A DNA stretch of 64,000 bases from the NCBI GenBank assembly GCA_964606385.1, contig CAZSFZ010000002.1, positions 1-64,000 on the forward strand, written 5' to 3'. Under the pieces are notes generated by a model that did no database searches, had not been told where the DNA came from, and worked only from the letters and a program-made list of their open reading frames with translations. Positions 51,432-59,452 of this stretch are shown piece after piece. The DNA comes from Aquincolibacterium sp964606385. GTDB lineage: Bacteria; Omnitrophota; Omnitrophia; Omnitrophales; Aquincolibacteriaceae. Within the stretch, counting starts at the first letter, position 1. Every line of letters starts with the position of its first letter. The position numbers and the translations under genes were made by a program.

Positions 51432-52265
51432 TCAGGACTCTCCGCCGGCGCATTTTTTAAAGGCGAGCAGTTTTTGAAGCAAGGGTTTCAGCTTGGAAAA
51501 CGCGAGCGCATTGGGCCCGTCCGAAAGCGCCCGGGCCGGATTTTCATGGATCTCCATGAACACGGCATCCGCTCCGGCCGCCACGGCGCAGCACGCGAGC
51601 GTGGGAATGAATTCAGACATGCCGCCGGACGCCGTTCCCTTCCCGCCGGGCACCTGGACCGAATGCGTGGCGTCATAGACTACGGGATATCCGAAGCCCC
51701 GCATGATCGGGATCGCGCGAAAATCATTCACGAGATTATTGTAGCCAAAACTCGTGCCGCGTTCGGTGAGAAGGATCTTCTTGCACCCAACCTCCTCCAG
51801 CTTATCGATCATATTCTTCGCTTCCCAAGGAGAGAGAAATTGCCCCTTTTTCACATTCACGATCTTCCCCGTCGCCGCGGCCGCAAAGAGAAGGTCGGTC
51901 TGACGGCAAAGGAACGCGGGGACCTGCAGGATATCCGCGACTTCGGCCACGGGCGCCGCCTGTTCGGGCGTGTGGAAATCCGTCAACACGGGCAGCTTGA
52001 ACTCCTTTTTGACCCGCGCGAGGATCTTTAATCCCTTCTCGATGCCCGGGCCTCGGAACGAACGGATCGACGAACGGTTAGCCTTGTCAAAACTTGCCTT
52101 AAATACATAAGGCACTTTGAGTGAACGCGCGACACCCGAGATCTTTTCCGCAAGCCGGAGCGTGCCTTTTTCGTCCTCGATTACGCAGGGCCCGCCGATC
52201 AGCACAAGCTTGCGGGGATCCCCAAAAACGATTGAACCCAGAGCGACTTTATGCATGGATCTCAT
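51432..52265 (-). CDS. kdsA: KDO-8-phosphate synthase
   Basis: 277 residues. It condenses PEP with arabinose-5-phosphate. The motifs are VLIGGPCVIED, KASFDKANRSS, PVLTDFHTPEQA, VADILQVPAFLCRQTDLL, VNVKKGQFLSPWEAKNM, ERGTSFGYNNLV and DATHSVQVPGG. The presence of Cys in IGGPCVIED (the CysGly metal position of class II enzymes) suggests the metal-dependent type. Starts at 52265 or 52256 both overlap the pyrG stop; neither has an ideal ribosome site, so the longer form is given. Confidence 0.95.
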   Translation of the reverse strand: MRSMHKVALGSIVFGDPRKLVLIGGPCVIEDEKGTLRLAEKISGVARSLKVPYVFKASFDKANRSSIRSFRGPGIEKGLKILARVKKEFKLPVLTDFHTPEQAAPVAEVADILQVPAFLCRQTDLLFAAAATGKIVNVKKGQFLSPWEAKNMIDKLEEVGCKKILLTERGTSFGYNNLVNDFRAIPIMRGFGYPVVYDATHSVQVPGGKGTASGGMSEFIPTLACCAVAAGADAVFMEIHENPARALSDGPNALAFSKLKPLLQKLLAFKKCAGGES

Positions 52266-53943
52266 TCATCTCCTGTGCTGGTGTTTCCGGTTTTGCGAGC
52301 TCCGGTTTTTGGTGGACGGGAACTTCCAAACCGCATTCTTCCTGAAAAGCGAGGGCGTGACGAATGAACTCCCGGAAAAGCGGGTGCGCCCGGTCCGGCT
52401 TGGATTTGAATTCGGGATGGAACTGAACGGCGAGAAACCACGGATGATCTTCCAGTTCGATCATTTCGACGAGCTTCCCATTCGGAGAGATCCCCGAAAG
52501 CTTCATGCCGGCCTTCTGGAATTTTTCGCGGTATTCGTTGTTGAATTCATAACGGTGACGGTGACGTTCCGAGATCTCTTCCGCCTTGTAAGCCTTGTAA
52601 GCCAACGTTTCTTTCTTGACCTGGCAAGGATACGCGCCCAAACGCATCGTGCCTCCCAAGTCCTTCACATTCTGCTGCTCCTCGAGAAGGCTGATCACCG
52701 GGAAAAGCGTCTTTTTGTTGAATTCGGTGGAGTGCGCGCCTTTCATGTCCAGGACATTGCGGGCAAACTCGATCGCCGCGCACTGCATCCCGAGACAGAT
52801 GCCGAAAAAAGGGACTTTCTTCTCGCGGCAATACTGGATCGCCTTGAGCTTGCCTTCGATCCCCCGGCTGCCGAACCCTCCGGGCACGAGAACCCCCGAA
52901 ACCCCTCTGAGCTGCTGTTCCATCGAACGGCTCGTCTCAAGCTTTTCGGAATTGATCCTCTTGATCACAACACCCGAGTCGTTGGCGATCCCGCCATGCT
53001 TCAAAGATTCATAAATGGACTTGTAAGCATCCTGCAACTCGATGTACTTCCCCACCACGGCGATCTTGACCATGTGTTTGGGATGGAGCGTGATATCGAC
53101 CACGCTCTTTTTCCACTCGTGAAGACTTCCTGACTTGTATTCGATCTTGAGCTTCTGACAGATGACCTTGTCGATCCCCTCTTGTTTGAAGGTAAGGGGG
53201 CATTCATAGATCGAAGCCACATCCCGCGCCTCGATCACGGCCTCGGGCTCCACGTTGCAAAAAAGCGCGATCTTGTCCTTCATCGCCTGGTCGATCTTTT
53301 TTTCCGTGCGGCAGATCAGAATGTCCGGCTGGATCCCGATCTCGCGAAGCGTTCCGACGCTGTGTTGCGTGGGCTTCGTCTTAAGTTCCCCCGCGGCCCG
53401 GATGTAAGGGACAAGCGTCAAATGGATGAAAAGGGAGTTTTCGCGGCCGACTTCATGACGGTATTGGCGGGCCGCTTCGAGGAACGGCAGGGACTCAATA
53501 TCGCCGGCCGTGCCTCCGACTTCCGAAATGACAATATCGTAGCGCTTGTTGCGGGAAACGTTCCGGATGCGCTCCTTGATCTCGTTGGTGATATGCGGCA
53601 CGACCTGCACGGTCCCGCCCAAATAATCCCCGCGGCGTTCTTTGGTGATCACGCTGTAATAGACCTGACCACTCGTGACGTTGTTCTCGCGCCCCAACGT
53701 CGTATGCGTAAAGCGTTCGTAATGGCCGAGATCGAGGTCCGTTTCGGCGCCGTCATCGGTGACATACACCTCGCCGTGCTGGAAAGGATTCATGGTCCCC
53801 GGATCGACGTTGAGGTAAGGGTCCAGCTTCTGGATCGCGACCTTGAGGCCCTTCGCTTCCAGGATCTTCGCGATCGACGCGGACGCGATCCCCTTTCCAA
53901 GGGATGAAACCACACCTCCAGTCACAAAAATATGTTTCGGCAT
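52249..53943 (-). CDS. pyrG: CTP synthase
   Basis: 564 residues from ATG 53943, with GAGGA 7 nt upstream; a TTG two codons earlier overlaps the kdsB stop. The synthetase domain has FVTGGVVSSLGKGI and EVGGTAGDIES. The C-terminal glutamine amidotransferase has PGGFGSRGIEGK, the catalytic Cys in GICLGMQCA and the His-Glu pair in AVQFHPEF. It makes CTP from UTP and glutamine. Lying between kdsB and kdsA, it supplies CTP for CMP-KDO; this kdsB-pyrG-kdsA order is also known from other diderms. Confidence 0.97.
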   Translation of the reverse strand: MPKHIFVTGGVVSSLGKGIASASIAKILEAKGLKVAIQKLDPYLNVDPGTMNPFQHGEVYVTDDGAETDLDLGHYERFTHTTLGRENNVTSGQVYYSVITKERRGDYLGGTVQVVPHITNEIKERIRNVSRNKRYDIVISEVGGTAGDIESLPFLEAARQYRHEVGRENSLFIHLTLVPYIRAAGELKTKPTQHSVGTLREIGIQPDILICRTEKKIDQAMKDKIALFCNVEPEAVIEARDVASIYECPLTFKQEGIDKVICQKLKIEYKSGSLHEWKKSVVDITLHPKHMVKIAVVGKYIELQDAYKSIYESLKHGGIANDSGVVIKRINSEKLETSRSMEQQLRGVSGVLVPGGFGSRGIEGKLKAIQYCREKKVPFFGICLGMQCAAIEFARNVLDMKGAHSTEFNKKTLFPVISLLEEQQNVKDLGGTMRLGAYPCQVKKETLAYKAYKAEEISERHRHRYEFNNEYREKFQKAGMKLSGISPNGKLVEMIELEDHPWFLAVQFHPEFKSKPDRAHPLFREFIRHALAFQEECGLEVPVHQKPELAKPETPAQEMNEIHA

Positions 53944-53945
53944 AT

Positions 53946-54773
53946 TCAATTCCTCACGGGGTTGACCTGCAATCGTTTTTCGACCTCACGCAGGTCCTCT
54001 TCCGTGTCCACGCTGATGAAATCATACGCCGTTTCGATCACGCGAATGGAACGGCCCCTTTCGAGGACCCTTAATTGTTCCAACTTTTCGATGTTTTCCA
54101 GAACGCCCGGTTTCCAGTTCACGAACTCCAGAAGAAAATCGCGGCGATACCCGTAAACCCCCAGATGCTTTAAAAAGCTGAAGGCGCCATCCTGCTTGCC
54201 CTGGCTTCCATTTTCTTTTCTCAAAGGATTGCCAGGACTAGCCCGATTAACCTTTGAATCTTGCAATGGAGAATTGGGCTTGCCTTGAAAAAAGGGGATC
54301 GTCGCCCGCGAAAAATAAAGCGCGTTCCCGTCCTCGCCGCAAACCACTTTAACAACATTCGGATTCTCATAGCTTTCCCGGTCGGTCATGCGCACGGCCA
54401 GGGTCAGCATGTCCATATTTTTCGATCTTTCGAAAATGCCGACCATCTCATCCAGCGCTTTCGGGTCCACGAGCGGCTGGTCGCCCTGGATATTGATCAC
54501 CAGCTCCTGCTTGAAATGTCCCATCACTTCCGCGATGCGCGACGTGCCGTTCGGATGGTCCTTGCGGGTCATAAAAGCCTTGCCCCCGAACCCTTCCACG
54601 CATTGCTGGATGCGGGCGTCATCGGTCGCGACGATCACATCCTCGAGTTTTTTCGCCTGCCGGGCGCGCTCCCAAACATGCTGGATCATGGGTTTCCCGG
54701 CGATCACACGCAGGATCTTCTCGGACAATCTTGTGGAGCCTAAACGCGCGGGAATAACGCCAAGGGCTTTCAT
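53946..54773 (-). CDS. kdsB: CMP-KDO synthetase with an internal insertion
   Basis: 275 residues, about 25 longer than E. coli KdsB. The nucleotide-binding N-terminus (VIPARLGSTRLSEKIL), the NIQGDQPLV motif, YFSRATIPFF, KHLGVYGYRR and the C-terminal GVDT-like SVDTEEDL are present. It activates KDO with CTP. Between FFQ and FSFLKHLG there are some 22 extra residues (about 162-195), low in hydrophobics (NSPLQDSKVNRASPGNPLRK). Their DNA forms hairpins like the insert at 31071-31150. It overlaps rfaE by four bases (ATGA). Confidence 0.94.
   Translation of the reverse strand: MKALGVIPARLGSTRLSEKILRVIAGKPMIQHVWERARQAKKLEDVIVATDDARIQQCVEGFGGKAFMTRKDHPNGTSRIAEVMGHFKQELVINIQGDQPLVDPKALDEMVGIFERSKNMDMLTLAVRMTDRESYENPNVVKVVCGEDGNALYFSRATIPFFQGKPNSPLQDSKVNRASPGNPLRKENGSQGKQDGAFSFLKHLGVYGYRRDFLLEFVNWKPGVLENIEKLEQLRVLERGRSIRVIETAYDFISVDTEEDLREVEKRLQVNPVRN
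54200..54280. repeat. Hairpin-forming insert within kdsB
   Basis: CCTGGC/GCCAGG (54200-54205/54231-54236, 25-nt loop) and AGCCC/GGGCT (54240-54244/54276-54280) stand side by side. On the minus strand the first hairpin ends TGGAAGCCAGG, matching TGGAAGCCAG of the insert at 31096-31105, which has the same CTGGC...GCCAG design. The reading frame of kdsB is kept across it. Confidence 0.55.
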
Positions 54774-55789
54774 GCTTTTCGGATCGCTTCCTCAAGTTCT
54801 TCGGGGGTCACCGTCGCGGTCCCGAGCTTCCCGACCACGATCCCGGCGGCAAGATTAGCGAGTTTCGCGGCTTCCTGCATTTTAGCGCCTGCCGCCAGGG
54901 CAAGTGCGAGCGTCGCGATCACTGTATCCCCGGCACCTGAAACGTCATAAACTTCGCGCGCGGCGGTCGGAACCCGGGTCAGCTTTTTATTTTTCTCAAA
55001 AAGAGCCATGCCGTCCTCGCCCAGCGTGATCAACACGGAATCAAGTTTCAATTTTTTCATGAGTCCCCAACCCACCGTTTCCAATTCCGGGGCTTTGTAG
55101 CAGGCTCCATGCGTCCGCTCATAGCCGGTGTAAGCCTCGCTGCGGTTCGGGGTAATGCAGGTCACGCCCTGATAATAAACAAAGTTCTTTTCTTTGGGGT
55201 CCACCAGCACGGGTTTTTTGAACTTCTTGGCAAGACGAACGATCTCTTTCAACAGGAAGGGCTGCATCACACCTTTGCCGTAATCCTCCAGGATCACGAC
55301 ATCCATGCGTTTGATATTCTCACGCACGAATTTGAGGATCTTGAGAAGATCCGTTTTGGAAACATCGTCCGTTTTCTCACGGTCAAATCGGACCACCTGC
55401 TGGGAATGTGCGATCACGCGGGTCTTAAGGGACGTCGGACGTTCCGGGTCATAAACGATCCCGCCGATTTCGATCCCTTGCTGGCGCATCGCCTTGAGCA
55501 GCATGCGTCCGTAGAGATCACGGCCCACGACCCCGCAGGGACAGACCTGCCCCTGGAGAGAACGGATGTTGTTCGCCACATTGAGCGATCCCCCCGGCAT
55601 GAAGGATTCCCGCTCAACCTTGACCACCGGAACCGGCGCTTCGGGGGAAATACGCTTCACGCTTCCCCATACAAATTGGTCCAGGATGAAATCACCGATC
55701 ACGAGCACACGGCCTCCTTGAAACCTTTCCAGGATCTCGAGAAAGCGTCTTTTTTCCAGACTGCTCAACGGTAAGGATACGGTCTTCAT
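54770..55789 (-). CDS. rfaE: D-glycero-beta-D-manno-heptose-7-phosphate kinase (RfaE1/HldE kinase domain)
   Basis: 339 residues, a PfkB-type sugar kinase. The motifs are VLVIGDFILDQFVWG, RISPEAPVPVVKVER, PGGSLNVANNI and the catalytic YDVSGAGDTVIATLALALA. It has only the kinase domain, without the cytidylyl/adenylyl domain of the fused HldE. It phosphorylates heptose-7-phosphate on the route to ADP-heptose for LPS core. AGGGGG lies near the ATG. It is the first gene of the rfaE-kdsB-pyrG-kdsA-kdsD operon, behind a clear promoter and a hairpin leader. Confidence 0.94.
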   Translation of the reverse strand: MKTVSLPLSSLEKRRFLEILERFQGGRVLVIGDFILDQFVWGSVKRISPEAPVPVVKVERESFMPGGSLNVANNIRSLQGQVCPCGVVGRDLYGRMLLKAMRQQGIEIGGIVYDPERPTSLKTRVIAHSQQVVRFDREKTDDVSKTDLLKILKFVRENIKRMDVVILEDYGKGVMQPFLLKEIVRLAKKFKKPVLVDPKEKNFVYYQGVTCITPNRSEAYTGYERTHGACYKAPELETVGWGLMKKLKLDSVLITLGEDGMALFEKNKKLTRVPTAAREVYDVSGAGDTVIATLALALAAGAKMQEAAKLANLAAGIVVGKLGTATVTPEELEEAIRKA

Positions 55790-55805
55790 AGTCCCCCTAA
55801 ATAAC

Positions 55806-55841
55806 GAGGACAGGCTTATTTTTCTACAAGAGCCTGTCCTC
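55806..55841 (-). promoter_or_regulatory. Hairpin in the rfaE leader
   Basis: GAGGACAGGCT and AGCCTGTCCTC form a perfect 11-bp stem (55806-55816/55831-55841) with a 14-nt AT-rich loop. It lies within the predicted ~70-nt leader and ends 16 nt before the rfaE ATG, close to the AGGGGG ribosome site. Such a stem could set translation efficiency, shield the mRNA end or bind a regulator. Confidence 0.7.
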
Positions 55842-55865
55842 TTCCATCTTGAATTTTAGGACTGC

Positions 55866-55894
55866 ATTCTAGCATCAGCGCTGAGCAGTGTCAA
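55866..55894 (-). promoter_or_regulatory. Sigma-70-type promoter of the rfaE-kds-pyrG operon
   Basis: On the minus strand: TTGACA (55894-55889), a 17-bp spacer and TAGAAT (55871-55866), close to consensus. The predicted start is near 55859, about 70 nt before the rfaE ATG. A 7-bp inverted repeat ATAACCT/AGGTTAT (55910-55916/55930-55936) lies just upstream of the -35 box and could be an operator or the 3' end structure of the fmdB transcript. Confidence 0.85.
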
Positions 55895-55958
55895 TTAAAG
55901 GAATTTTTTATAACCTATTGCTATATAACAGGTTATAAATAAATTTAACCCCAAAATC

Positions 55959-56231
55959 TTATTTTTTCTTAGTCTCGCAGGATGAACAGTCCCCGGAGCA
56001 ACCGGAAGAAGAGGGCTTGTCCTTTTGGGCGGCTTCCTTGTAGCCTTTGGAGCGATAGTCCGTCTGGTAGAAACCGCTTCCCTTAAAGAGTACCCCGGCC
56101 CCGCCCGAGATCATGCGCTCCGCCTTGGATTTCCCGCACTTGGGGCACTTCTTGATGGCTTTTTCCGTCATGGACTGATATTTCTCGAATCGGTGGCCGC
56201 AGGCCCCGCATTCGTATTCATAGGTCGGCAT
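55959..56231 (-). CDS. FmdB-family zinc ribbon protein
   Basis: 90 residues. The N-terminus MPTYEYECGACGHRFE and the second pair KCPKCGKSKAERMISGG form the CxxC...CxxC zinc ribbon of the FmdB family. The tail carries a further Cys cluster (SGCSGDCSSCETKKK) and is basic. FmdB was proposed as a regulator of formamidase, but most members are uncharacterised. The gene stands alone between the DUF1846 gene and the rfaE promoter region. Confidence 0.92.
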   Translation of the reverse strand: MPTYEYECGACGHRFEKYQSMTEKAIKKCPKCGKSKAERMISGGAGVLFKGSGFYQTDYRSKGYKEAAQKDKPSSSGCSGDCSSCETKKK

Positions 56232-56254
56232 GGATCATTTTCCTTTCAAAAAGC

Positions 56255-57769
56255 TTACGCTTCAAAAAGACTGACGGTGGAAAAATCAGTATCGCTTGTA
56301 ACATTGATCCCGAGACGCTTGAGCCCCTTGTCGTCTCCGGAGGTCGGAATGTGCGTCATATGCGCCTCACATCCGTTCAGCTCCTTTAACTTCGACATGG
56401 CCGCCTCCGCGGAAGGGTTGGTCGCGGCGCTGATACTCAGAGCCACCAGGATCTCGTCCAAATTGAGGCTCACGGCGTGGGCCCCCATGATGTCCTGCTT
56501 CATACGGCCGATGGATTCGATCACGCCGAGCGACAAGAGATGGATCTGGTCGGGGATCCCGGCGAGTTTCTTCACGGCATTCAGCACAAGGCTGGATGCG
56601 GCATGCATGAGCGGCGTGTTCTTCCCCGTCACGATCGACCCGTCATGAAGCTCGAGCGCGGCGCCGCAATAGATCCCCTTATTCCCTTCTCCGAGACGCT
56701 GGAGCTCCTGCGCGACTTCGCGCGCGGGAAGCACGACGCGCCGGTCCTCAATCTTCGCGTCGAGCTCGCGCATCAAAAGCTCGGTCCGCTGCGCGGCCTC
56801 TTTCTCCACGAATCCCATCACGTACTCGCAGGAATAACGGAAAAAACGCGAGATCACTTCCTGCGTCGCGGCCTTGCGGACCGCCTCATCGTCCACGATG
56901 CCGAAACCGGCGCAGTTGACCCCCATATCCGTGGGCGATTTATAGATCGAACGTTTCCCCATGATCTTTTTCAGGATGCGCTGAAGCACCGGGAAGATCT
57001 CGAGATCGCGGTTGTAATTGACCGTGGTCTTTTTGTAAGCCTCCAGATGGAACGAATCGATCATGTTGATATCGCCCAGGTCCGCCGTCGCCGCCTCATA
57101 AGCCACGTTCACGGGATGCTTGAGCGGCAAGTTCCAGATCGGAAAGGTCTCGAATTTCGAGTACCCGCTTTCGAGACCGCGTGTGTGATCATGATAAAGC
57201 TGTGAGAGGCAGGTCGCGAGCTTTCCGCTCCCCGGCCCGGGCCCCGTCACGATCACGATCGGATTTTTGGTTTGGATGTACTCGTTCGCCCCGTAACCTT
57301 CGGGACTCACGATGAGCTCCACATCCGTGGGATACCCTTTTGTGAAACGGTGGGTACAAACGCGGATCCCGCGGCGCTCCAGCTTGTTCTTGAAGATCTT
57401 GGCGGCCGGCTGTTCGTTAAAACGGGTGATCACGACGGCTGTGACCGATAACCCCCAGGTCTTGAGGTCATCGATCATTTTGAAGGCATCCGCATCATAC
57501 GTGATGCCGAAATCCGCGCGCAGTTTCCGCCGCTCGATATCCCCGGCATGAATACAAAGGATGATATCGATCTGGTCTTTCAGCTTTTGCAGCAACCGCA
57601 TCTTGACGTTCGGATCGTATCCCGGAAGGACGCGCGCCGCGTGATGATCGAAAAGAAGTTTCCCACCGAATTCGATATAAAGTTTGTTGCTGTATTTTTT
57701 GACCCGTTTCAGGATCGCTTCCGATTGTTCCTTAAGGTATTTATCGTTATCAAAACCGGCCTTCTTCAT
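56255..57769 (-). CDS. DUF1846 family protein
   Basis: 504 residues from ATG 57769, with GAGGGG 5 nt upstream; a longer start at 57790 has no ribosome site. The chain matches the DUF1846 pattern: GFDNDKYLKEQSEAILKRVKKY at the N-terminus, LYIEFGGKLLFDHHAARVLPGYDP, a P-loop-like GPGPGSGKLATCLSQLYHD (residues about 175-195) and PTDMGVNCAGF. The family is known mainly from Firmicutes and has structures but no settled function; a nucleotide-binding role fits the loop. A TAGAAT box near 57846 may be its -10. Confidence 0.9.
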   Translation of the reverse strand: MKKAGFDNDKYLKEQSEAILKRVKKYSNKLYIEFGGKLLFDHHAARVLPGYDPNVKMRLLQKLKDQIDIILCIHAGDIERRKLRADFGITYDADAFKMIDDLKTWGLSVTAVVITRFNEQPAAKIFKNKLERRGIRVCTHRFTKGYPTDVELIVSPEGYGANEYIQTKNPIVIVTGPGPGSGKLATCLSQLYHDHTRGLESGYSKFETFPIWNLPLKHPVNVAYEAATADLGDINMIDSFHLEAYKKTTVNYNRDLEIFPVLQRILKKIMGKRSIYKSPTDMGVNCAGFGIVDDEAVRKAATQEVISRFFRYSCEYVMGFVEKEAAQRTELLMRELDAKIEDRRVVLPAREVAQELQRLGEGNKGIYCGAALELHDGSIVTGKNTPLMHAASSLVLNAVKKLAGIPDQIHLLSLGVIESIGRMKQDIMGAHAVSLNLDEILVALSISAATNPSAEAAMSKLKELNGCEAHMTHIPTSGDDKGLKRLGINVTSDTDFSTVSLFEA

Positions 57770-57883
57770 GCAAACCCCTCCCCTGGTCATGGCGACGTTG
57801 CCGTGTGATTTGCTGCGGGATCGATATTTAGGACGGACTGGATTCTACCATGGGAGGCGGAAAGAAAGAACGGCTTAATTCAG

Positions 57884-57908
57884 AAAAGGACCGGGAGGGG
57901 CTCGGTCA
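57884..57908 (-). terminator. Possible rho-independent terminator after the DUF3108 gene
   Basis: On the minus strand GACCG and CGGTC (57907-57903/57893-57889) form a short stem with a 9-nt GC-rich loop, followed by CTTTT. The stem overlaps the stop codon of the DUF3108 gene. The stem is short, so efficiency is doubtful, but the position at the end of the glycosyltransferase operon fits. Confidence 0.45.
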
Positions 57909-58697
57909 GGCGGCGTGGCCGGGTTCGTAAGCGGCAAGTTCGGCGACCACCTCGCCCAGCACGGGCACCTTGACCTTCATGAGAAGCGGGATGCGGCGCT
58001 CATCCAGGCTCATCCATCCCCTGACCTTGCCGCGCCGGACAAAAAACCCCTCGAAAAGCACTATCGGTTCGACCTCAACAGCCTGAAAAATACCCACATC
58101 ATCGATCTTCATCTCCCGGACACCTTTCGTGGCCACCTCGAGATCCCAGTTCTTTTCATCCGCGTTCACCGGGATCATGACTTTGGAATCCGGTTTCAAG
58201 TCCTGCAGGCGGAGCCAGTAACAGCAGGAGATCTGGTCCTGAACGTCTTTCGGGATGAACATTTCCTTGCGGCTGTTGTCCTTGCGGGAATAGAAACGGC
58301 CGACATGCCCCTCCTGGTCATACTCCATGGATTCGTCGGTCCAGTAACGCCCTTCCTTGATCTTTTTTTCATACCGGAGGGAATGAAAACGCTCAACATC
58401 GATGTAGCTGTGATGCGTGTCCCGGACCTTGTAGATCCAGTCCAGGATCGCGCGGGAACGAACGTTGATCTCAATGTGATAGGCATCGCGATCGTTCACC
58501 TTGACGATCTCTTTGACCGTCGCCTCCGCTTCCCCGACGGGGAGCCCTGCGTAACGGACCTCAAATTTGATCTTTTCCCCGAGAAATATTTTTCCCGCGG
58601 AACTTTCGGAGGCCGGAAAAACCGTTTCCGCGTTTTCCGCAAAACCCGCGGGGATGAGCAACCCGCACAGGAAGAGGACCAGCACCGCTTTTTTCAT
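57906..58697 (-). CDS. Periplasmic DUF3108 protein
   Basis: 263 residues from ATG 58697, with GAGGT 5 nt upstream. A signal peptide is clear (MKKAVLVLFLCGLLIPAGFA, cut after Ala20). The mature chain is a DUF3108-like beta-rich domain: GEKIKFEVRYAGLPVGEAEATVKE, then HHSYIDVERFHSLRYEKKIKEG, and VEVEPIVLFEGFFVRRGKVRGWMSLDERRIPLLMKVKV. The family is exported and often encoded near LPS or envelope genes; the function is unproven. It is the last gene of the GT9/ferredoxin row, followed by a possible terminator. Confidence 0.85.
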   Translation of the reverse strand: MKKAVLVLFLCGLLIPAGFAENAETVFPASESSAGKIFLGEKIKFEVRYAGLPVGEAEATVKEIVKVNDRDAYHIEINVRSRAILDWIYKVRDTHHSYIDVERFHSLRYEKKIKEGRYWTDESMEYDQEGHVGRFYSRKDNSRKEMFIPKDVQDQISCCYWLRLQDLKPDSKVMIPVNADEKNWDLEVATKGVREMKIDDVGIFQAVEVEPIVLFEGFFVRRGKVRGWMSLDERRIPLLMKVKVPVLGEVVAELAAYEPGHAA

Positions 58698-58702
58698 AGA
58701 CC

Positions 58703-59452
58703 TCAATTCCGGATCGTTCCGTCCAGGCCGATCACGATCCTTTTGACGGGAAGCTTGGTGCCGGAGAGTTCGACCGCTTCCTGGGCCATGCGGAAAAGGC
58801 CCGAACAGCAAGGCACTTCCATGATCACCACGGTCAGGGAATACACGGTATTGTTTTTCAGAAGTTCGGCGATCTTTTCGACATAACCGCCTGTGTCGTC
58901 GAGCTTGGGACAGGCGATGACCAGCCTTTTCCCCTTGAGCATGTCCTGATGAAAACTTCCGAGCGCGAAAGCTGTGCAATCCGCCGCGATCAGAAGATCG
59001 CACTCCTTGAAATAAGGCGCGACCGGCGAGATCAAATGCAGCTGGATCGGCCACTGACTGAGCTCGGAGGGGGCGCCTCCCGCGGCCGAAGCTTCCGGTC
59101 TGGCGGAAGCCTCTCTTTTAAATTCGCGCGCCATCGAACCCGGGCAACCGCCAAACGACGGTAAAGCCGGCGCTCCGTGAACTTTTTTTGCGGCTTCGGG
59201 GCCCTGGGTCTTCATCACATGTTGAAAAGCGGCCTTGGCATCGTATTCCGCGCTCTCACGCTCCACGATCTTGAGGGCGTCCACGGGACAAACATCCAGG
59301 CAGGCCCCCATCCCGTCGCAGAAGATCTCTTTAACGAGCACGGCCTTTTTATGTTCATCCAGCACCAGCGCGCCTTCCGCGCATGCCTGGGTGCAGAGCC
59401 CGCATCCGTTGCATTTTTCCCTGTCGATCTCAATGATCTTTCGTTTTGCCAT
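58703..59452 (-). CDS. Two-cluster ferredoxin-type protein with Cys-Cys C-terminal domain
   Basis: 249 residues from ATG 59452, with AAGGGG 7 nt upstream. Two ferredoxin motifs lie at residues about 14-25 (CNGCGLCTQAC) and 45-55 (CDGMGACLDVC). A linker rich in Ala/Glu carries a GGCPGSMAREF segment. The C-terminal domain contains LISPVAPYFKECDLLIAADCTAFALGSFH and VPCCSGLFRMAQEA. The layout is that of 4Fe-4S proteins annotated as ATP-binding or iron-sulfur cluster proteins in anaerobes; the electron partner is unknown. It overlaps the preceding glycosyltransferase gene by 23 bases. Confidence 0.85.
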   Translation of the reverse strand: MAKRKIIEIDREKCNGCGLCTQACAEGALVLDEHKKAVLVKEIFCDGMGACLDVCPVDALKIVERESAEYDAKAAFQHVMKTQGPEAAKKVHGAPALPSFGGCPGSMAREFKREASARPEASAAGGAPSELSQWPIQLHLISPVAPYFKECDLLIAADCTAFALGSFHQDMLKGKRLVIACPKLDDTGGYVEKIAELLKNNTVYSLTVVIMEVPCCSGLFRMAQEAVELSGTKLPVKRIVIGLDGTIRN

